Source: an uncultured Bacilli bacterium
GTDB lineage: Bacteria; Bacillota_I; Bacilli_A; RF39; UBA660
DNA: 64,000 nucleotides
Assembly (NCBI GenBank): GCA_947626425.1
Contig: CANQRX010000001.1
Coordinates: 9,339 to 73,338, forward strand
Reading direction: 5' to 3'
Below, piece after piece: positions 1 through 9,370 of the stretch (position 1 is its first letter; every line of letters begins with the position of its first letter). The notes below the pieces were generated by a model. The model searched no databases, was not told the DNA's origin, and saw only the letters and a program-made list of their open reading frames with translations. Made by a program: the position numbers and the translations under genes.

Positions 1-267
1 TTTACACGCTAAAGTACCATTACACAAAGGGCAATCCGCACTATAACCAGTTAAATCACCAGAATAAGTCATTAAAGGTCGATATATATCATTTTTTTGT
101 TCCTCTTCTAAACGCATCGCCATTAAATTCAAATTAATAACGCGATTATTTGCCCCACTGTAAATTTCTGTTGTATTAGTTTCTACTTTTAAATTAGCTA
201 ACAAAATAAAAAAAATTAAAAAGAATGTTTTAACAATATAATTAGCTAATAATCTGATTTTTCGCAA
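1..267 (-). CDS. Probable 3D-domain (cell-wall) protein, N-terminal part only
   Basis: The gene runs off the left edge; 89 codons are visible. I chose a TTG start at 267 because a GAGG Shine-Dalgarno sits 9 bases upstream; another TTG 6 bases earlier is too close to it. Residues 5-24 form one hydrophobic segment that could be a signal peptide or anchor. The visible end has a TGYSADCPLCNGTLACK stretch with three Cys, resembling the start of the 3D (RlpA-like) domain of YabE/YocH-type Firmicutes wall proteins. In Bacillus a G5/3D protein (yabE) lies near tatD and metS, which are also in this window. The domain call is an inference from a short stretch. Confidence 0.55.
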   Translation of the reverse strand, partial: MRKIRLLANYIVKTFFLIFFILLANLKVETNTTEIYSGANNRVINLNLMAMRLEEEQKNDIYRPLMTYSGDLTGYSADCPLCNGTLACK

Positions 268-337
268 AATCAACCACCTCAACTAACAAAGTCATTATAA
301 CAAAAAAAAGAATGTTAGTCAAAAACCGACAAAAAAA

Positions 338-630
338 GACGGAGTCTAAAAGTATCGGAAAATACAAAAAGGTAATATAATATTGCTAAAATAAGCATAG
401 TAATGTAGTTCTCTTAAAAAGATATTATCATAAATTTTAAAAATTTAGTAACCAAAATTTTGTCTAATTAAAAATATAGTTTTGAATAATCTCGTCATAA
501 ATCGAAAAATTATTTATTTCAGTATTACTATTAAGACATTGGCTTTTTCTTTTTCTTTAGATATTCGTTATATTGCTTATACTACATAAATAGTGCATTT
601 TTATTTATTCCGATAAATTTGTACTCCGTC
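338..630. mobile_element. MITE-like non-autonomous element with terminal inverted repeats
   Basis: The ends form an imperfect inverted repeat: the left end begins GACGGAGT at 338, the right end closes ACTCCGTC at 630, and 19 of the first 23 positions match, including a shared ATCGGAA. Weaker sub-terminal similarity continues inward (GTAATGTAG-type sequences near 400 and 585). The element is flanked by an 8-bp direct repeat CAAAAAAA at 330-337 and 631-638, as expected for a target duplication, although that repeat is low in complexity. There is no ORF inside. It fills most of the gene-free 268-797 interval; I see nothing else there. Confidence 0.6.
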
Positions 631-797
631 CAAAAAAACATTATTGATCAAATATAAATATTAGATGACTCAATTTAAGAAAAGATTTATTAAAGGCTAG
701 CGCTTCGAAAGTATTCTTTACTAGGTCTTAGGTTTACAATTTCATTTCTTTTAACCGTCTTTGAAAGCTAGGACTATATATTCGACTAAAAATTGCT

Positions 798-1445
798 TTA
801 TCCGAAACTAAACGGTACAGCAATGTTAAGTACAAAAGCCAATGCAACGCCTATCCCTATCATAATTACGGTGTTTATTAAAGATTGACGCTTCATAACG
901 ACACATCCGCATAAAAATGTTAACGCTTCCAAAAGAGAACGGCTATGAAAATATCCAATTCCATACCCAAATGACATATTAAAAAGGACAGCTATTATTC
1001 CTGCGGAAAGAAACAGCGATATTCTGCTTTGTCCTTTCGCATACCAACAAATAAAAGCAAGCAACGGAGAAACAACGGTAAAGCCAATCCAAATAAGCGC
1101 ATAACTTTTTGGAAAAAAACCAGCTATGAATGTTGAATATAAATAATAGCTAAAAATCATCCCTGCAAAGAACAAGAATACATTGATTGCTGCCCTTATT
1201 GGTGATAAACTGTAAATCGAAATACATACAGCAATAAATACCCATATGGCAAACCGTCCTAAAAAATTTGTCACATCCAAATATTGAAGAAAAATAGGTA
1301 AATGATTGATAGGGACAGTATCCAAAAATTTTGAAAGCACTCCCAATGTAATTCCCAAAAGCCCTATGGATGCTGTATTTATTATTTGTTTTTTTAGTGA
1401 AATTTTCTTTTCTACACATCGTATATTATTCAAAAAATTCAACAT
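798..1445 (-). CDS. Polytopic membrane protein, DUF6518-like
   Basis: This 215-residue protein has about seven hydrophobic segments. The reading frame stays open further upstream, but the ATG at 1445 follows a good GGAGG 11 bases away, so I start there. I tentatively relate it to the DUF6518 family of small Firmicutes membrane proteins; no catalytic motif is visible. G+C is visibly higher than in neighbouring genes and codon use differs, so it may be recently acquired. A MITE-like element lies downstream and a decayed gene upstream. Confidence 0.5.
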   Translation of the reverse strand: MLNFLNNIRCVEKKISLKKQIINTASIGLLGITLGVLSKFLDTVPINHLPIFLQYLDVTNFLGRFAIWVFIAVCISIYSLSPIRAAINVFLFFAGMIFSYYLYSTFIAGFFPKSYALIWIGFTVVSPLLAFICWYAKGQSRISLFLSAGIIAVLFNMSFGYGIGYFHSRSLLEALTFLCGCVVMKRQSLINTVIMIGIGVALAFVLNIAVPFSFG

Positions 1446-1583
1446 AAATGTACAGCCTCCATTACCTATACAAATTCTAAATAAGCATAATAACGGCGGA
1501 AATACCACAATATGTATCTCCCACTCGATAATATTATACACCTGGATTTTGAAGATATCTACCTCAAGCAACGATTTTCTCGC

Positions 1584-1597
1584 CGGAAATATTTCCG
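1584..1597. repeat. 14-bp perfect palindrome
   Basis: CGGAAATATTTCCG is a perfect palindrome lying exactly between the imported-looking membrane-protein gene and the decayed gene upstream of it. It could be an operator or part of a recombination junction; nothing decides between these. Confidence 0.35.
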
Positions 1598-1598
1598 A

Positions 1599-1916
1599 CT
1601 ATACTGCCAACTTTATGACTTCTTGCAAAATCAAATCTTTAATTAAATCATCACTATTAAAACCACCATCTTGTCTAACATAATGACCATATTTAACAAT
1701 ATTATCTAAATTGATAACTTGATAATCTGCTAAATGTTTGGTAAGTCTTTCAAAAGATTCATAACCTGAACTTTTAATACCTTATTTTTCCGTAGGCATA
1801 TATCTAATAAGGGTTTTAAATATCTTATCTAAAATATTTTTATCATAAGCTTCAGTAATTAATTTAGGAATATCAAGTAATTGATTATTTTTAATAACAT
1901 TAACATTTTTTTACAT
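1599..1916 (-). pseudogene. Decayed ORF of unknown function
   Basis: A minus-strand frame of 106 codons begins with an ATG at 1916 behind an AGAAAGGA Shine-Dalgarno. It is broken by TAA at codon 2 (1911-1913) and again at codon 45 (1782-1784), yet stays otherwise open with protein-like composition up to a TAG at 1599. Later stretches read like real protein, for example GYESFERLTKHLADYQ. I do not recognise the family. Other genes here use TAA as a stop, so reassignment is unlikely and decay or sequencing error is the simpler reading. Confidence 0.5.
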
Positions 1917-2018
1917 TCCTTTCTAATTTCAATATTAAGCCACAAATTACAATGAAAAATTTTTACTTTTTTGGCAATAAGATTTACATAATATCAAAAT
2001 TCAATGTTAAAACTTACT

Positions 2019-2879
2019 CTATTTTTTAGTCATTATAAATATAAAAACAATTAATAAAACTATAAAGATTATTAACCAAGGAACTATTAAAATAAATTTC
2101 ATTAATTTTTTCTTCTTCTCTGGCATAGAATTCCACTGTTCTAAAGATGTTTTTAGAGGATGTTTAAATTTTTCTTTTATTAGTTTCACATTTTCATCTA
2201 CTTTTATATAAAATTCATTTCCAAAATTATTTTTAACCCATTCTTTGTCATAAAATTTATTTGTTTTATTATATGAATAATTTTTGGTCAAATTGTACGA
2301 TTTATTAACTAGATACGATGAACTATATTCACTTCTATCTAAATATAACAATAATGCAACAATTCCATCACTTATATTTTCATAATTTTCTTTTAAATAA
2401 CAACAATATTCGTCTTTAGCATCTATAACTACATTAGATTTTAAAGCTTCACCAATTTGGGTTTCACCATCATATATAGGAAAATGTCTAATATATCCAT
2501 CTTCTATTGAATAACAAAAATATTGTTTATCATTTATTTCTATAACATATCTATTATCCCATATTGCTTTTTCTTCATAATATATTTTAATTATATTTTT
2601 ATCAGAAATAAATAGTAATTGATTAAATTTTTGTTTACCAGCTATTAAAAATTTCATTGGAATAAGTTCTTCTTTAAAATTTTCGATGTATTTATAATCT
2701 GTTGTATATATTTCATTTTCATTTGGATCAACTATTTTAATACTTCTTAGTTTTTCTAAATTTAAGGGCTCATTAATTGAAACAAAAGGTAATTTTGCTT
2801 TATATTGCAATGTATCATTATACTTTATTTCAAATTCATTTTTTCCATCACTTGGAATCTGTATCACACTTATTTTCAT
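2019..2879 (-). CDS. Hypothetical protein with C-terminal membrane anchor
   Basis: The protein has 286 residues with a good ATG behind AGGAGATAAAG. The first 240 residues are hydrophilic and rich in beta-strand-like alternation, vaguely reminiscent of LURP-one/tubby-like folds. A single strongly hydrophobic segment lies at about 262-283, followed by TKK, so it is probably a tail-anchored protein facing the cytoplasm. The gene stands alone between a decayed ORF and an ATPase gene. I cannot assign a function. Confidence 0.6.
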   Translation of the reverse strand: MKISVIQIPSDGKNEFEIKYNDTLQYKAKLPFVSINEPLNLEKLRSIKIVDPNENEIYTTDYKYIENFKEELIPMKFLIAGKQKFNQLLFISDKNIIKIYYEEKAIWDNRYVIEINDKQYFCYSIEDGYIRHFPIYDGETQIGEALKSNVVIDAKDEYCCYLKENYENISDGIVALLLYLDRSEYSSSYLVNKSYNLTKNYSYNKTNKFYDKEWVKNNFGNEFYIKVDENVKLIKEKFKHPLKTSLEQWNSMPEKKKKLMKFILIVPWLIIFIVLLIVFIFIMTKK

Positions 2880-3080
2880 CTTTATCTCCTCCCATAATGT
2901 AACTATTCTCCATATATTTGTACATTATTTTTATAAAAAGAAAAAGGGTAATTTAATAATTAATCACTTAATCTTAATTAGACAAGTAAATGCAATCAAT
3001 AAGATTAGAAATATCTTGGAAAAGTAAAAGCAATTAAAAATTGGCATTTAAATAGGATTAATCACCTATTCTTCCATTTT

Positions 3081-4730
3081 TTATCTAACAATACATTTTT
3101 TCCCACAGAATACTAAAGCATATTCATGGATATTTGCAACTTTATCTAATTGTAACTCTTTATAATATCCTTTTTCTTTCATTTGTTTCTTGGCTTTTTT
3201 GGCCATATTTTCCATTTCACTTTCTTTATCACTTATTTTAAATTCCATTATACATCCAAACGTCCGATCAACACTTTCAATTAATACATCGAATCTTCCT
3301 TTTCCTGCTTCTCGGTTTGACTTAACTATATAATTATGACTTATAAAAGAACCTAATAATCCGATAATATAACCATGATAAAAACTTTCTTTTTTATCAT
3401 AATAACTTATACTTGCAAGTAATTTATTGATATATTCTTCAATAACATTTTTATTATCTAATATTAAAGCTCTTGTAAAATTCTTATATGTATCAAACTG
3501 ATTTATAACTTTTTGAAATGTTATTTTCTGAATCATTTCTATTAAATCACTTCTAACTTCTTCATTTGGTATACGATACATCTTATAAGTTAATTTAGTT
3601 ATTTCATCATATACATTTTTATCAAAAGTTAAATAACCACTCATAAACATTAAACTTAAAATGCTATTAATATTTTCAGAATCATGAAAATCTAAATAAG
3701 TTATTTGTTTATTATATGTAAAACTTATACTTTCTCCTTGCAATAATTTTTCGACTTCAATTTTATCTTCTTCACTTATTTTACTTAATAAATCTTTAAT
3801 TAAATCATTACTTGAAGTATTTATCCAATAAGGCTCAATTACTTTTTTACTAGCATAACTTAAAATACTCCATGGATTATAAATACTTACTCCCCCAATA
3901 TTGTAACCATCATAATTATTTTTAACTTCCTTAGTTAATTCTAATCCATAATATTCTAATAATTCTTTAGTTTCCTTTTCGGTAAAACCAAAAGCCTCAT
4001 TATAAGTAGGAGTCATCATATCAATAACATCAGGATTATTTAAGTCACTGAAAATTGATTCTTTGCTTACTCTTAAAACGCCCGTTAATACTCCAAACTT
4101 TAATGAATCGTTTCCTTTTAAACAACTTGAAAAAACACTTCTGATTAAACTTACTATTTCATCATAAAAACCTTTCAAATAACCATATTGAATAGGAACA
4201 TCGTATTCATCAATTAAGATTATTACTTTTTGGTGATGATATTCTTCTAACCAATTAGATAAATATTTTAAGGTTCGTTCGTAATCAGTTTTTTTAGCCG
4301 TTTTGTCGATAAAAGAATTAAAAATCAAAGCCTGACTTTCACTTAAATAATCTAACAAATACGTTTTCTTTTCATAAACATCAGCAATGATATTTTTAAA
4401 TTCTTCATAAGTGCTATCAAAATCATCTCTTTTTAGATCTTTAAAATCTAAATTAATAACAGGGTAGTTACTTAATTCTTTATAATAAGGACTTTGCGAT
4501 ATGTATAATCCCTTAAATAAATCTTTGTTAATTTCTTTTTTATCAATATCAAAAAAATGTTCTAACATTGAGATAAACAAACTTTTTCCAAACCTTCTAG
4601 GTCTTGTATATAGTACAACATCACTGCCATTTTCTAATAATTCCTCAATAGACGCAGTTTTATCAACATAATAACAATTTTCTTGAATTAATTTCTGAAA
4701 ATTATCTTTTCCTATTGGTATTGACTTCAT
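3081..4730 (-). CDS. AAA-ATPase-like / PD-(D/E)XK nuclease family protein (DUF1703 type)
   Basis: This 549-residue protein opens with IPIGKDNFQKLI and YYVDKTASIEELL, the typical start of the AAA-ATPase_like (Pfam 09820) family. The P-loop is RPRRFGKSLF at about 43-52 and IILIDEYD is the Walker B. The C-terminal part holds a PD-(D/E)XK-like core (GRFDVLIE, then IMEFKIS) as in the PDDEXK_9 domain. Such genes are abundant in gut Firmicutes and Bacteroidetes, often in many copies. The role is unknown; mobile or defence-related functions have been suggested. No operon partner is evident. Confidence 0.85.
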   Translation of the reverse strand: MKSIPIGKDNFQKLIQENCYYVDKTASIEELLENGSDVVLYTRPRRFGKSLFISMLEHFFDIDKKEINKDLFKGLYISQSPYYKELSNYPVINLDFKDLKRDDFDSTYEEFKNIIADVYEKKTYLLDYLSESQALIFNSFIDKTAKKTDYERTLKYLSNWLEEYHHQKVIILIDEYDVPIQYGYLKGFYDEIVSLIRSVFSSCLKGNDSLKFGVLTGVLRVSKESIFSDLNNPDVIDMMTPTYNEAFGFTEKETKELLEYYGLELTKEVKNNYDGYNIGGVSIYNPWSILSYASKKVIEPYWINTSSNDLIKDLLSKISEEDKIEVEKLLQGESISFTYNKQITYLDFHDSENINSILSLMFMSGYLTFDKNVYDEITKLTYKMYRIPNEEVRSDLIEMIQKITFQKVINQFDTYKNFTRALILDNKNVIEEYINKLLASISYYDKKESFYHGYIIGLLGSFISHNYIVKSNREAGKGRFDVLIESVDRTFGCIMEFKISDKESEMENMAKKAKKQMKEKGYYKELQLDKVANIHEYALVFCGKKCIVR

Positions 4731-5109
4731 ATTATCCCTCTTTTCTTGCTATAATTTTAACAAATATTATTTTAAAGCTCAAGAGAAGGAAAAAAATGAT
4801 TAGCACAGTAGGTCACCCTATGTAACCATCTCTACCATCCTCTTCTTTTACTTAATTTAGGTAACGGCTATTAACCGAAAATATTTCATTTCACTCCAAG
4901 GTAGAAACATTATGCTATTCTTACTATATTGCAACAACCGATAACTCTCTAATAAGTAAGTCATGTTCTTATCATAGTTTTTATAATTTTATTTTGAATA
5001 TTTTTACTTTTAAAGTTGAGGAACCATCATTGGTTAAATCCATAATCATTACCCAAATGATTAACTACTTGCAAAATCTCAAAAGAACTCACCAAGATTA
5101 AAACAAAAA
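4731..5109. other. Gene-free stretch, nothing recognised
   Basis: About 380 bp between the ATPase gene and a small ORF. I find no ORF of note, tRNA, parS or terminator. It could contain eroded gene fragments, but no frame gives a convincing protein. Confidence 0.4.
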
Positions 5110-5346
5110 TTAATGTTTCAAATACTTCATTCTTTTTCTTAATTCCTTTATCAGACTTTTAATCCTTTTTTTACTATCTAAATCTTTTTCATCGACTTTT
5201 TTTAATAGTAACTCTTCCATATGATTAATCAAGTTTTCCTGATATTCTTCAAATTCTTCTAACATCATATCTTCAATTGAATTTATATTTAATTTTCCTT
5301 CATTAACACTTGATATAAATTTATTTTCTAAATTATTTTGTTCCAT
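5110..5346 (-). CDS. Small charged hypothetical protein
   Basis: The protein has 78 residues, starting at the ATG at 5346 behind AGGAG with 7-base spacing; an upstream ATG in the same frame has no such site. It is highly charged (Glu/Lys/Leu), probably helical or coiled-coil, with no membrane segment or Cys motif. It ends KRIKSLIKELRKRMKYLKH. It lies between two ATPase genes in the accessory region and has no recognisable family. Confidence 0.5.
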   Translation of the reverse strand: MEQNNLENKFISSVNEGKLNINSIEDMMLEEFEEYQENLINHMEELLLKKVDEKDLDSKKRIKSLIKELRKRMKYLKH

Positions 5347-5431
5347 ACACTCACTCCTAAACATAATTTTATTTCAAAATTTTTTTAAATAATCATTACC
5401 CCCATTTGAAATTTTATAAATTGAAACTCTT

Positions 5432-6640
5432 TTATTTTTCATCTTCTAATAACCAATCAATTATATTAATTATTTTTATCCCGTTATAATCATTAATTAC
5501 TAGCTTATCCAAAGTTAATATAATTTTTTGGTAATTATCATTTATACTTTCTAAACTTCGAAGTTCCCTTAATTTAACTTGTTCATCTAACAAAGTTTGA
5601 GTTACTTGATAATATATTATATTATGAGGATTTTCGGCAATAAAATCAACTTCATATTCACTTAATTTACCGATATTAACCTTGTAGCCTCTCCTAAGTA
5701 ATTCTAAATACACAATATTTTCTAATATATGTCCTTCATCTACATTTCTATATCCTAAAATAATGTTTCTAATGCCAATATCGGAAATATAATATTTTCC
5801 AAGAGTTTTTAAAAGGGCTTTATTTCTAATATCAGCACGGAAAGCTTTATACACGATAAAAGATTTTTCTAACATATTTAAATAATTATCAATTGTTTGA
5901 TGATTAGATTTTACAACTATTTTATTGCTATTTAAATAATTACTTATTTTTACGGAAGAAATAGGACTACCAATATTGTTCACTACATATTTTAATATAT
6001 TTTCTAAAAGTATTGGGTCTTTTATGTTATTCCTATCAATTATATCTTTCTTTACAATAGAATTATATATATCTGTTAAATAAGATAAAGTTAATTCATC
6101 ATTATTTTTTATTAAAGTTACAGCTGGTAATCCACCATATTTTAAATATTCTTTAAATTTATCATCCAAATTGTTATTATCATAATTATTAAATATTAAA
6201 TACTCTTTAAATGAAAGAGGATAAATTTTTATTTCTATATACCTTCCTGATAAAAGTGTCGACAATTCCGATGACAAAAGATAAGCATTAGAACCTGTTA
6301 TATAAATATCTATATCAAAATCAACCTTAAAAGAATTAATAGCTTTTTCCCAAGATTCAACATTTTGGACCTCATCTAACAATAAATACATTTTGTTGTT
6401 ATTTATTTTTTCTTTTACATAATTATATAAATCACGATAAGTATTTATATCATCAAACAAGCCAGATTCAAAGTTTATATAAATTATATTTTTTTCTTCA
6501 ACACCATTATTTAATAAGTAATCTTTAAACATCAATAATAATGTCGATTTACCGCACCGTCTAACTCCAGTTATTACCTTTATAAAATCAGTATCCTTGG
6601 CATTAACCATTCGGTTTAAATACGTTTCTCTTATTATCAT
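5432..6640 (-). CDS. ATPase of the AAA_14 / DUF4143 family
   Basis: The 402-residue reading starts at MIIRETYLNRM behind an AGGTG; the longer frame starts inside non-coding DNA. The P-loop is GVRRCGKST at about 24-32 and the Walker B MYLLLDEVQ at about 80. The C-terminal half is DUF4143, ending in a nuclease-like core (YEVDFIAEN, then YYQVTQ). These proteins are widespread in gut anaerobes and have no settled function; a nuclease or toxin-like role is suspected. It lies directly downstream of the AbiE-type pair, in the same direction but separated by about 100 bp. Confidence 0.85.
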   Translation of the reverse strand: MIIRETYLNRMVNAKDTDFIKVITGVRRCGKSTLLLMFKDYLLNNGVEEKNIIYINFESGLFDDINTYRDLYNYVKEKINNNKMYLLLDEVQNVESWEKAINSFKVDFDIDIYITGSNAYLLSSELSTLLSGRYIEIKIYPLSFKEYLIFNNYDNNNLDDKFKEYLKYGGLPAVTLIKNNDELTLSYLTDIYNSIVKKDIIDRNNIKDPILLENILKYVVNNIGSPISSVKISNYLNSNKIVVKSNHQTIDNYLNMLEKSFIVYKAFRADIRNKALLKTLGKYYISDIGIRNIILGYRNVDEGHILENIVYLELLRRGYKVNIGKLSEYEVDFIAENPHNIIYYQVTQTLLDEQVKLRELRSLESINDNYQKIILTLDKLVINDYNGIKIINIIDWLLEDEK

Positions 6641-6744
6641 TTTATCACCTAAAAGCACTATAACATAATCTAAAAAGTTTTGCAAGTTCATTAGCAAAAC
6701 TTTTATTTTTCAAGTTTTTTGCAAACATATTTTAACAACTATCA

Positions 6745-7605
6745 TTATTTTAAATTATCAGTAATTTTAATAAAAAAATCACTACTCCATAAATCCAAAC
6801 TTTTTAAATCCTTTATAAAGGGGATTACATCTTCTTTTGCATCAACATAATTTATTTCTTTAAATTTACTTCTTAATAAATCTTTTAAAATATCAAGATT
6901 AAAAGAATCACTGTCATTTATATATTTTGAATCAATTAATTTTCTCCTTATTAATTCTAAATTAACATTAACATCATTCGCTAAGAAAAAGACATAATCA
7001 TATAAATCTCTTCCCTTTGTTCTTTTTTGCCAATTTCGACATAAAATTGCATGAATTTTCCCCGCAAATAAAGATGATTTATCGTATATTCTTAATTGAT
7101 GAGGACTGGGAAGTAATTTATATTGAATTTCATATGTAGCTCCAAATGGAGGATTAACATCTATTTCAAATTTTACTTTGATATTTTTAAAAAGATGGTC
7201 ATATTGTTTATTAACTTCATTCGGAAAAAAGTTTAAAATAAGTTCTAGGGTATCTCCTTTTAAAAAGGCAGAAGAAATATTAGTTTTATTATTTTTCTTC
7301 TTCGAACTTATCTCTAAATTTAAACCATAAGCTTTTAACTCATTTTCTATATAAACAAAGTATTTACTTAAATCAAAATTTTTATTTGGTTTAATCAATG
7401 CAAAATCTAAATCTTCTGAAAATCTATCCAATTTATAAAAAATTCTTAAAGCTGTTCCTCCATAAAAAGCTGCTTCATTAAAAAAACCACCTCGAGATAA
7501 ACCAAGTAAAACAATTTCTTGGATGATTTCTTTTAAAGCATTTATCTCATCATTTATATTTTTTATTTCATAATGGCTAAGCATCTGGGTAATTACATCA
7601 TTCAT
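6745..7605 (-). CDS. AbiEii-type nucleotidyltransferase toxin (type IV toxin-antitoxin)
   Basis: The protein has 286 residues. The nucleotidyltransferase signature GGTALRIFYKLDRFSEDLDF lies at about residues 49-68, with GG and the D-x-D pair intact. A further conserved block, GKIHAILCRNWQKRTKGRDLYD, lies at about 180-200. This matches the AbiEii/DUF1814 family, whose characterised members transfer nucleotides to tRNA or another target. The ATG overlaps the stop of the upstream antitoxin by 4 bp, so the two are translationally coupled. The gene looks intact. Confidence 0.9.
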   Translation of the reverse strand: MNDVITQMLSHYEIKNINDEINALKEIIQEIVLLGLSRGGFFNEAAFYGGTALRIFYKLDRFSEDLDFALIKPNKNFDLSKYFVYIENELKAYGLNLEISSKKKNNKTNISSAFLKGDTLELILNFFPNEVNKQYDHLFKNIKVKFEIDVNPPFGATYEIQYKLLPSPHQLRIYDKSSLFAGKIHAILCRNWQKRTKGRDLYDYVFFLANDVNVNLELIRRKLIDSKYINDSDSFNLDILKDLLRSKFKEINYVDAKEDVIPFIKDLKSLDLWSSDFFIKITDNLK

Positions 7606-8189
7606 GGCAAATTTCTCCTTATATATTTAGATAACAATTTAACATTAGAACAATGATATAATTTACTTAATTTTTCAATTTTATCAAAATTTAATTTATT
7701 AAATTCAATTTCATCTATTCGCAAGTCATTAAATAACATATTTTGAAGATTTGCATAATTTAGCAAAGGCGATAAAGTATAAAGTTTATCACAAAGAGCT
7801 TTCTCGGGACTAGCTATTTGATATGAATATTCCCCTTCAATTTTTAATAATATTTCTTCCGGGTAAGCTAAAGAAGGAATATCACGATACGTAAAAACAC
7901 CAAAACTAGTATCAAACCTTTTTTTCTTTTTTTTACTAAAAGTTGCACAAGTAACTGTCATTACTCTTTCCGGAATCAATCCGTAATATGATAAAGCATA
8001 TTCAAAAGAAATATAAGATGGTCCATAAATAATTCCCGCTAAAAGATAACCTGGAGTATTTGGATCGGTTTCATATAATCCATTGACTATTTTATATAAT
8101 TTTCCGGATTTCGCTTCACGAGATAATTTTGTGTTTGTATTCGCGTAATTAGAAAATTTTTCTTTAAAAATATTGCTAGTAATTATCAT
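7602..8189 (-). CDS. AbiEi-type antitoxin / transcriptional regulator
   Basis: The 195-residue reading starts at MIITSNIFKEKF behind AGGTG; the frame upstream is not supported. The N-terminal 50 residues form a winged-helix-like region (LSREAKSGKLYKIVNGLY), followed by the conserved AbiEi core YISFEYALSYYGLIPERV and SPEKALCDKLY. It precedes the toxin gene with a 4-bp overlap, the usual arrangement of abiE operons. The antitoxin probably represses its own promoter, expected in the 8190-8300 stretch, and neutralises the toxin without direct contact, as known for the type IV family. Confidence 0.88.
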   Translation of the reverse strand: MIITSNIFKEKFSNYANTNTKLSREAKSGKLYKIVNGLYETDPNTPGYLLAGIIYGPSYISFEYALSYYGLIPERVMTVTCATFSKKKKKRFDTSFGVFTYRDIPSLAYPEEILLKIEGEYSYQIASPEKALCDKLYTLSPLLNYANLQNMLFNDLRIDEIEFNKLNFDKIEKLSKLYHCSNVKLLSKYIRRNLP

Positions 8190-8314
8190 ATTTTCACCTC
8201 TTTTTATCATTTTACGATAATTTATGGTGAAAATCAATGAAAAATTAAAATTTTTCAAATAGTTAAAGAGCTAATTATAAGTCTATTTTGAAACAAAAAA
8301 TTCATCACTAACCG

Positions 8315-8755
8315 TCACTCAAAAAATTTTAATTGTCCCCTATACATTTGAGTATATTCCTTTCCTTGACTTCTTACATAATTTTGAATTTGTTTTTCAT
8401 TTCCGTACTTACCTACCGTTCCTACAAAATATCCAGCAGTCCACAGATTACCTCCCCATAATTTTTCTTTTACACATGGACATAATCTATATATCTCCTT
8501 TGCCGTTATACTTTTTATTATTCTTACTATTTTTCGTGGAGCCAATCTTGGTATTGACTGTATCAAAAAATGCAAATAATCGCCATCTGTTCCTATTTCA
8601 ACTATATTTATTTCATACCGCTTAGATATTTCTTTACACGTTTGGATTAATACTTTATCAACTGAATCATCAAAAATTACTCTCCTATATTTTGCAGGAC
8701 ACACATAGTGATATAATAAAATGCTCACATCATGAGCTAGTACATAATTACTCAT
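8315..8755 (-). CDS. tnpA: IS200/IS605-family TnpA (Y1 HUH) transposase
   Basis: The 146-residue protein starts at the ATG at 8755, 8 bases after AGGAG; a GTG 9 bases earlier is the alternative. It has the Y1 transposase fold markers: HYVCPAKYRRVIF near the N-terminus, the metal-binding region GTDGDYLHFLIQSIP, where the first His of the usual HUH motif is replaced by Tyr or Leu, and a C-terminal NYVRSQGKEY carrying a candidate catalytic Tyr. There is no accompanying tnpB. Its start codon overlaps the end of the decayed VanZ-like gene, so it may have landed in that gene's tail. I could not define the hairpin ends. Confidence 0.85.
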   Translation of the reverse strand: MSNYVLAHDVSILLYHYVCPAKYRRVIFDDSVDKVLIQTCKEISKRYEINIVEIGTDGDYLHFLIQSIPRLAPRKIVRIIKSITAKEIYRLCPCVKEKLWGGNLWTAGYFVGTVGKYGNEKQIQNYVRSQGKEYTQMYRGQLKFFE

Positions 8756-9351
8756 TTTTTTCACTCCTTTTTCTTCGCACGATTAAACCAGAGATTAAAT
8801 AACCAATTATTATTCCCAAAAAATTCATTATTAAATCATCTATATCAAAACTTCGACCAATAATTGGTTGAAAAATTTCAATCATTAATGGAATCAAAAT
8901 TGTAAAAATAACAATATTTTTATTATTTATTTTTTTTTAATATAAAGGCAACAACACTCCCATCGGAATAAACATTAAAACATTTCCAATTATCATTGTC
9001 ATCACCCAACTACCGAACAAGTACTTGCCTGTAATAGCTTTATATAAAATAGGAACAAAGTTATAAGAAAATTCAAACATCCCTTCAAAAAAGATTCTCA
9101 CTATATCCATAAAATATTAAATGCCATATTCTACTCCAAAAATTACTCGGCACTAGTACTAAATTAAATAATAACCCATTATAACTAATAAAAATTAAAT
9201 ACATTATTTCTTGCTTATAGTCTATTTTAACCATTTTCTTTTTTAAAATAATAATTCTAACAACAATATACAAAAGACATATTAATAAAGTTATTGGTAT
9301 AATCTGGAGAAATTGATTAATAATCGAATCACCTAATAATAATTTTTTCAT
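8748..9351 (-). pseudogene. VanZ-like membrane protein, broken
   Basis: The N-terminal third (9351 down to about 9145) encodes two hydrophobic helices ending YNGLLFNLVLVPSNF. A frameshift near 9143 breaks the frame. The next part continues in another frame as MDIVRIFFEGMFEFSYNF, up to a stop at 8937-8939. The same frame then resumes with IEIFQPIIGRSFDIDDLI and NFLGIIIGYLIS, the VanZ family signature. So there are at least one frameshift and one in-frame TAA, and the gene is probably dead. VanZ proteins are implicated in glycopeptide or lipoglycopeptide tolerance, but this copy cannot support that. TnpA begins inside its last codons. Confidence 0.75.
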
Positions 9352-9370
9352 TTTGCTTCTCAATTACGAT

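Noticed and set aside
1306..1683. Plus-strand ORF of 125 codons
   Set aside because: It lies opposite the membrane-protein gene and the decayed ORF and has no ribosome-binding site.
8748..9351. TAA read as sense codon
   Set aside because: TAA stops occur in the two decayed ORFs, but intact genes here end in TAA, so reassignment is not supported.
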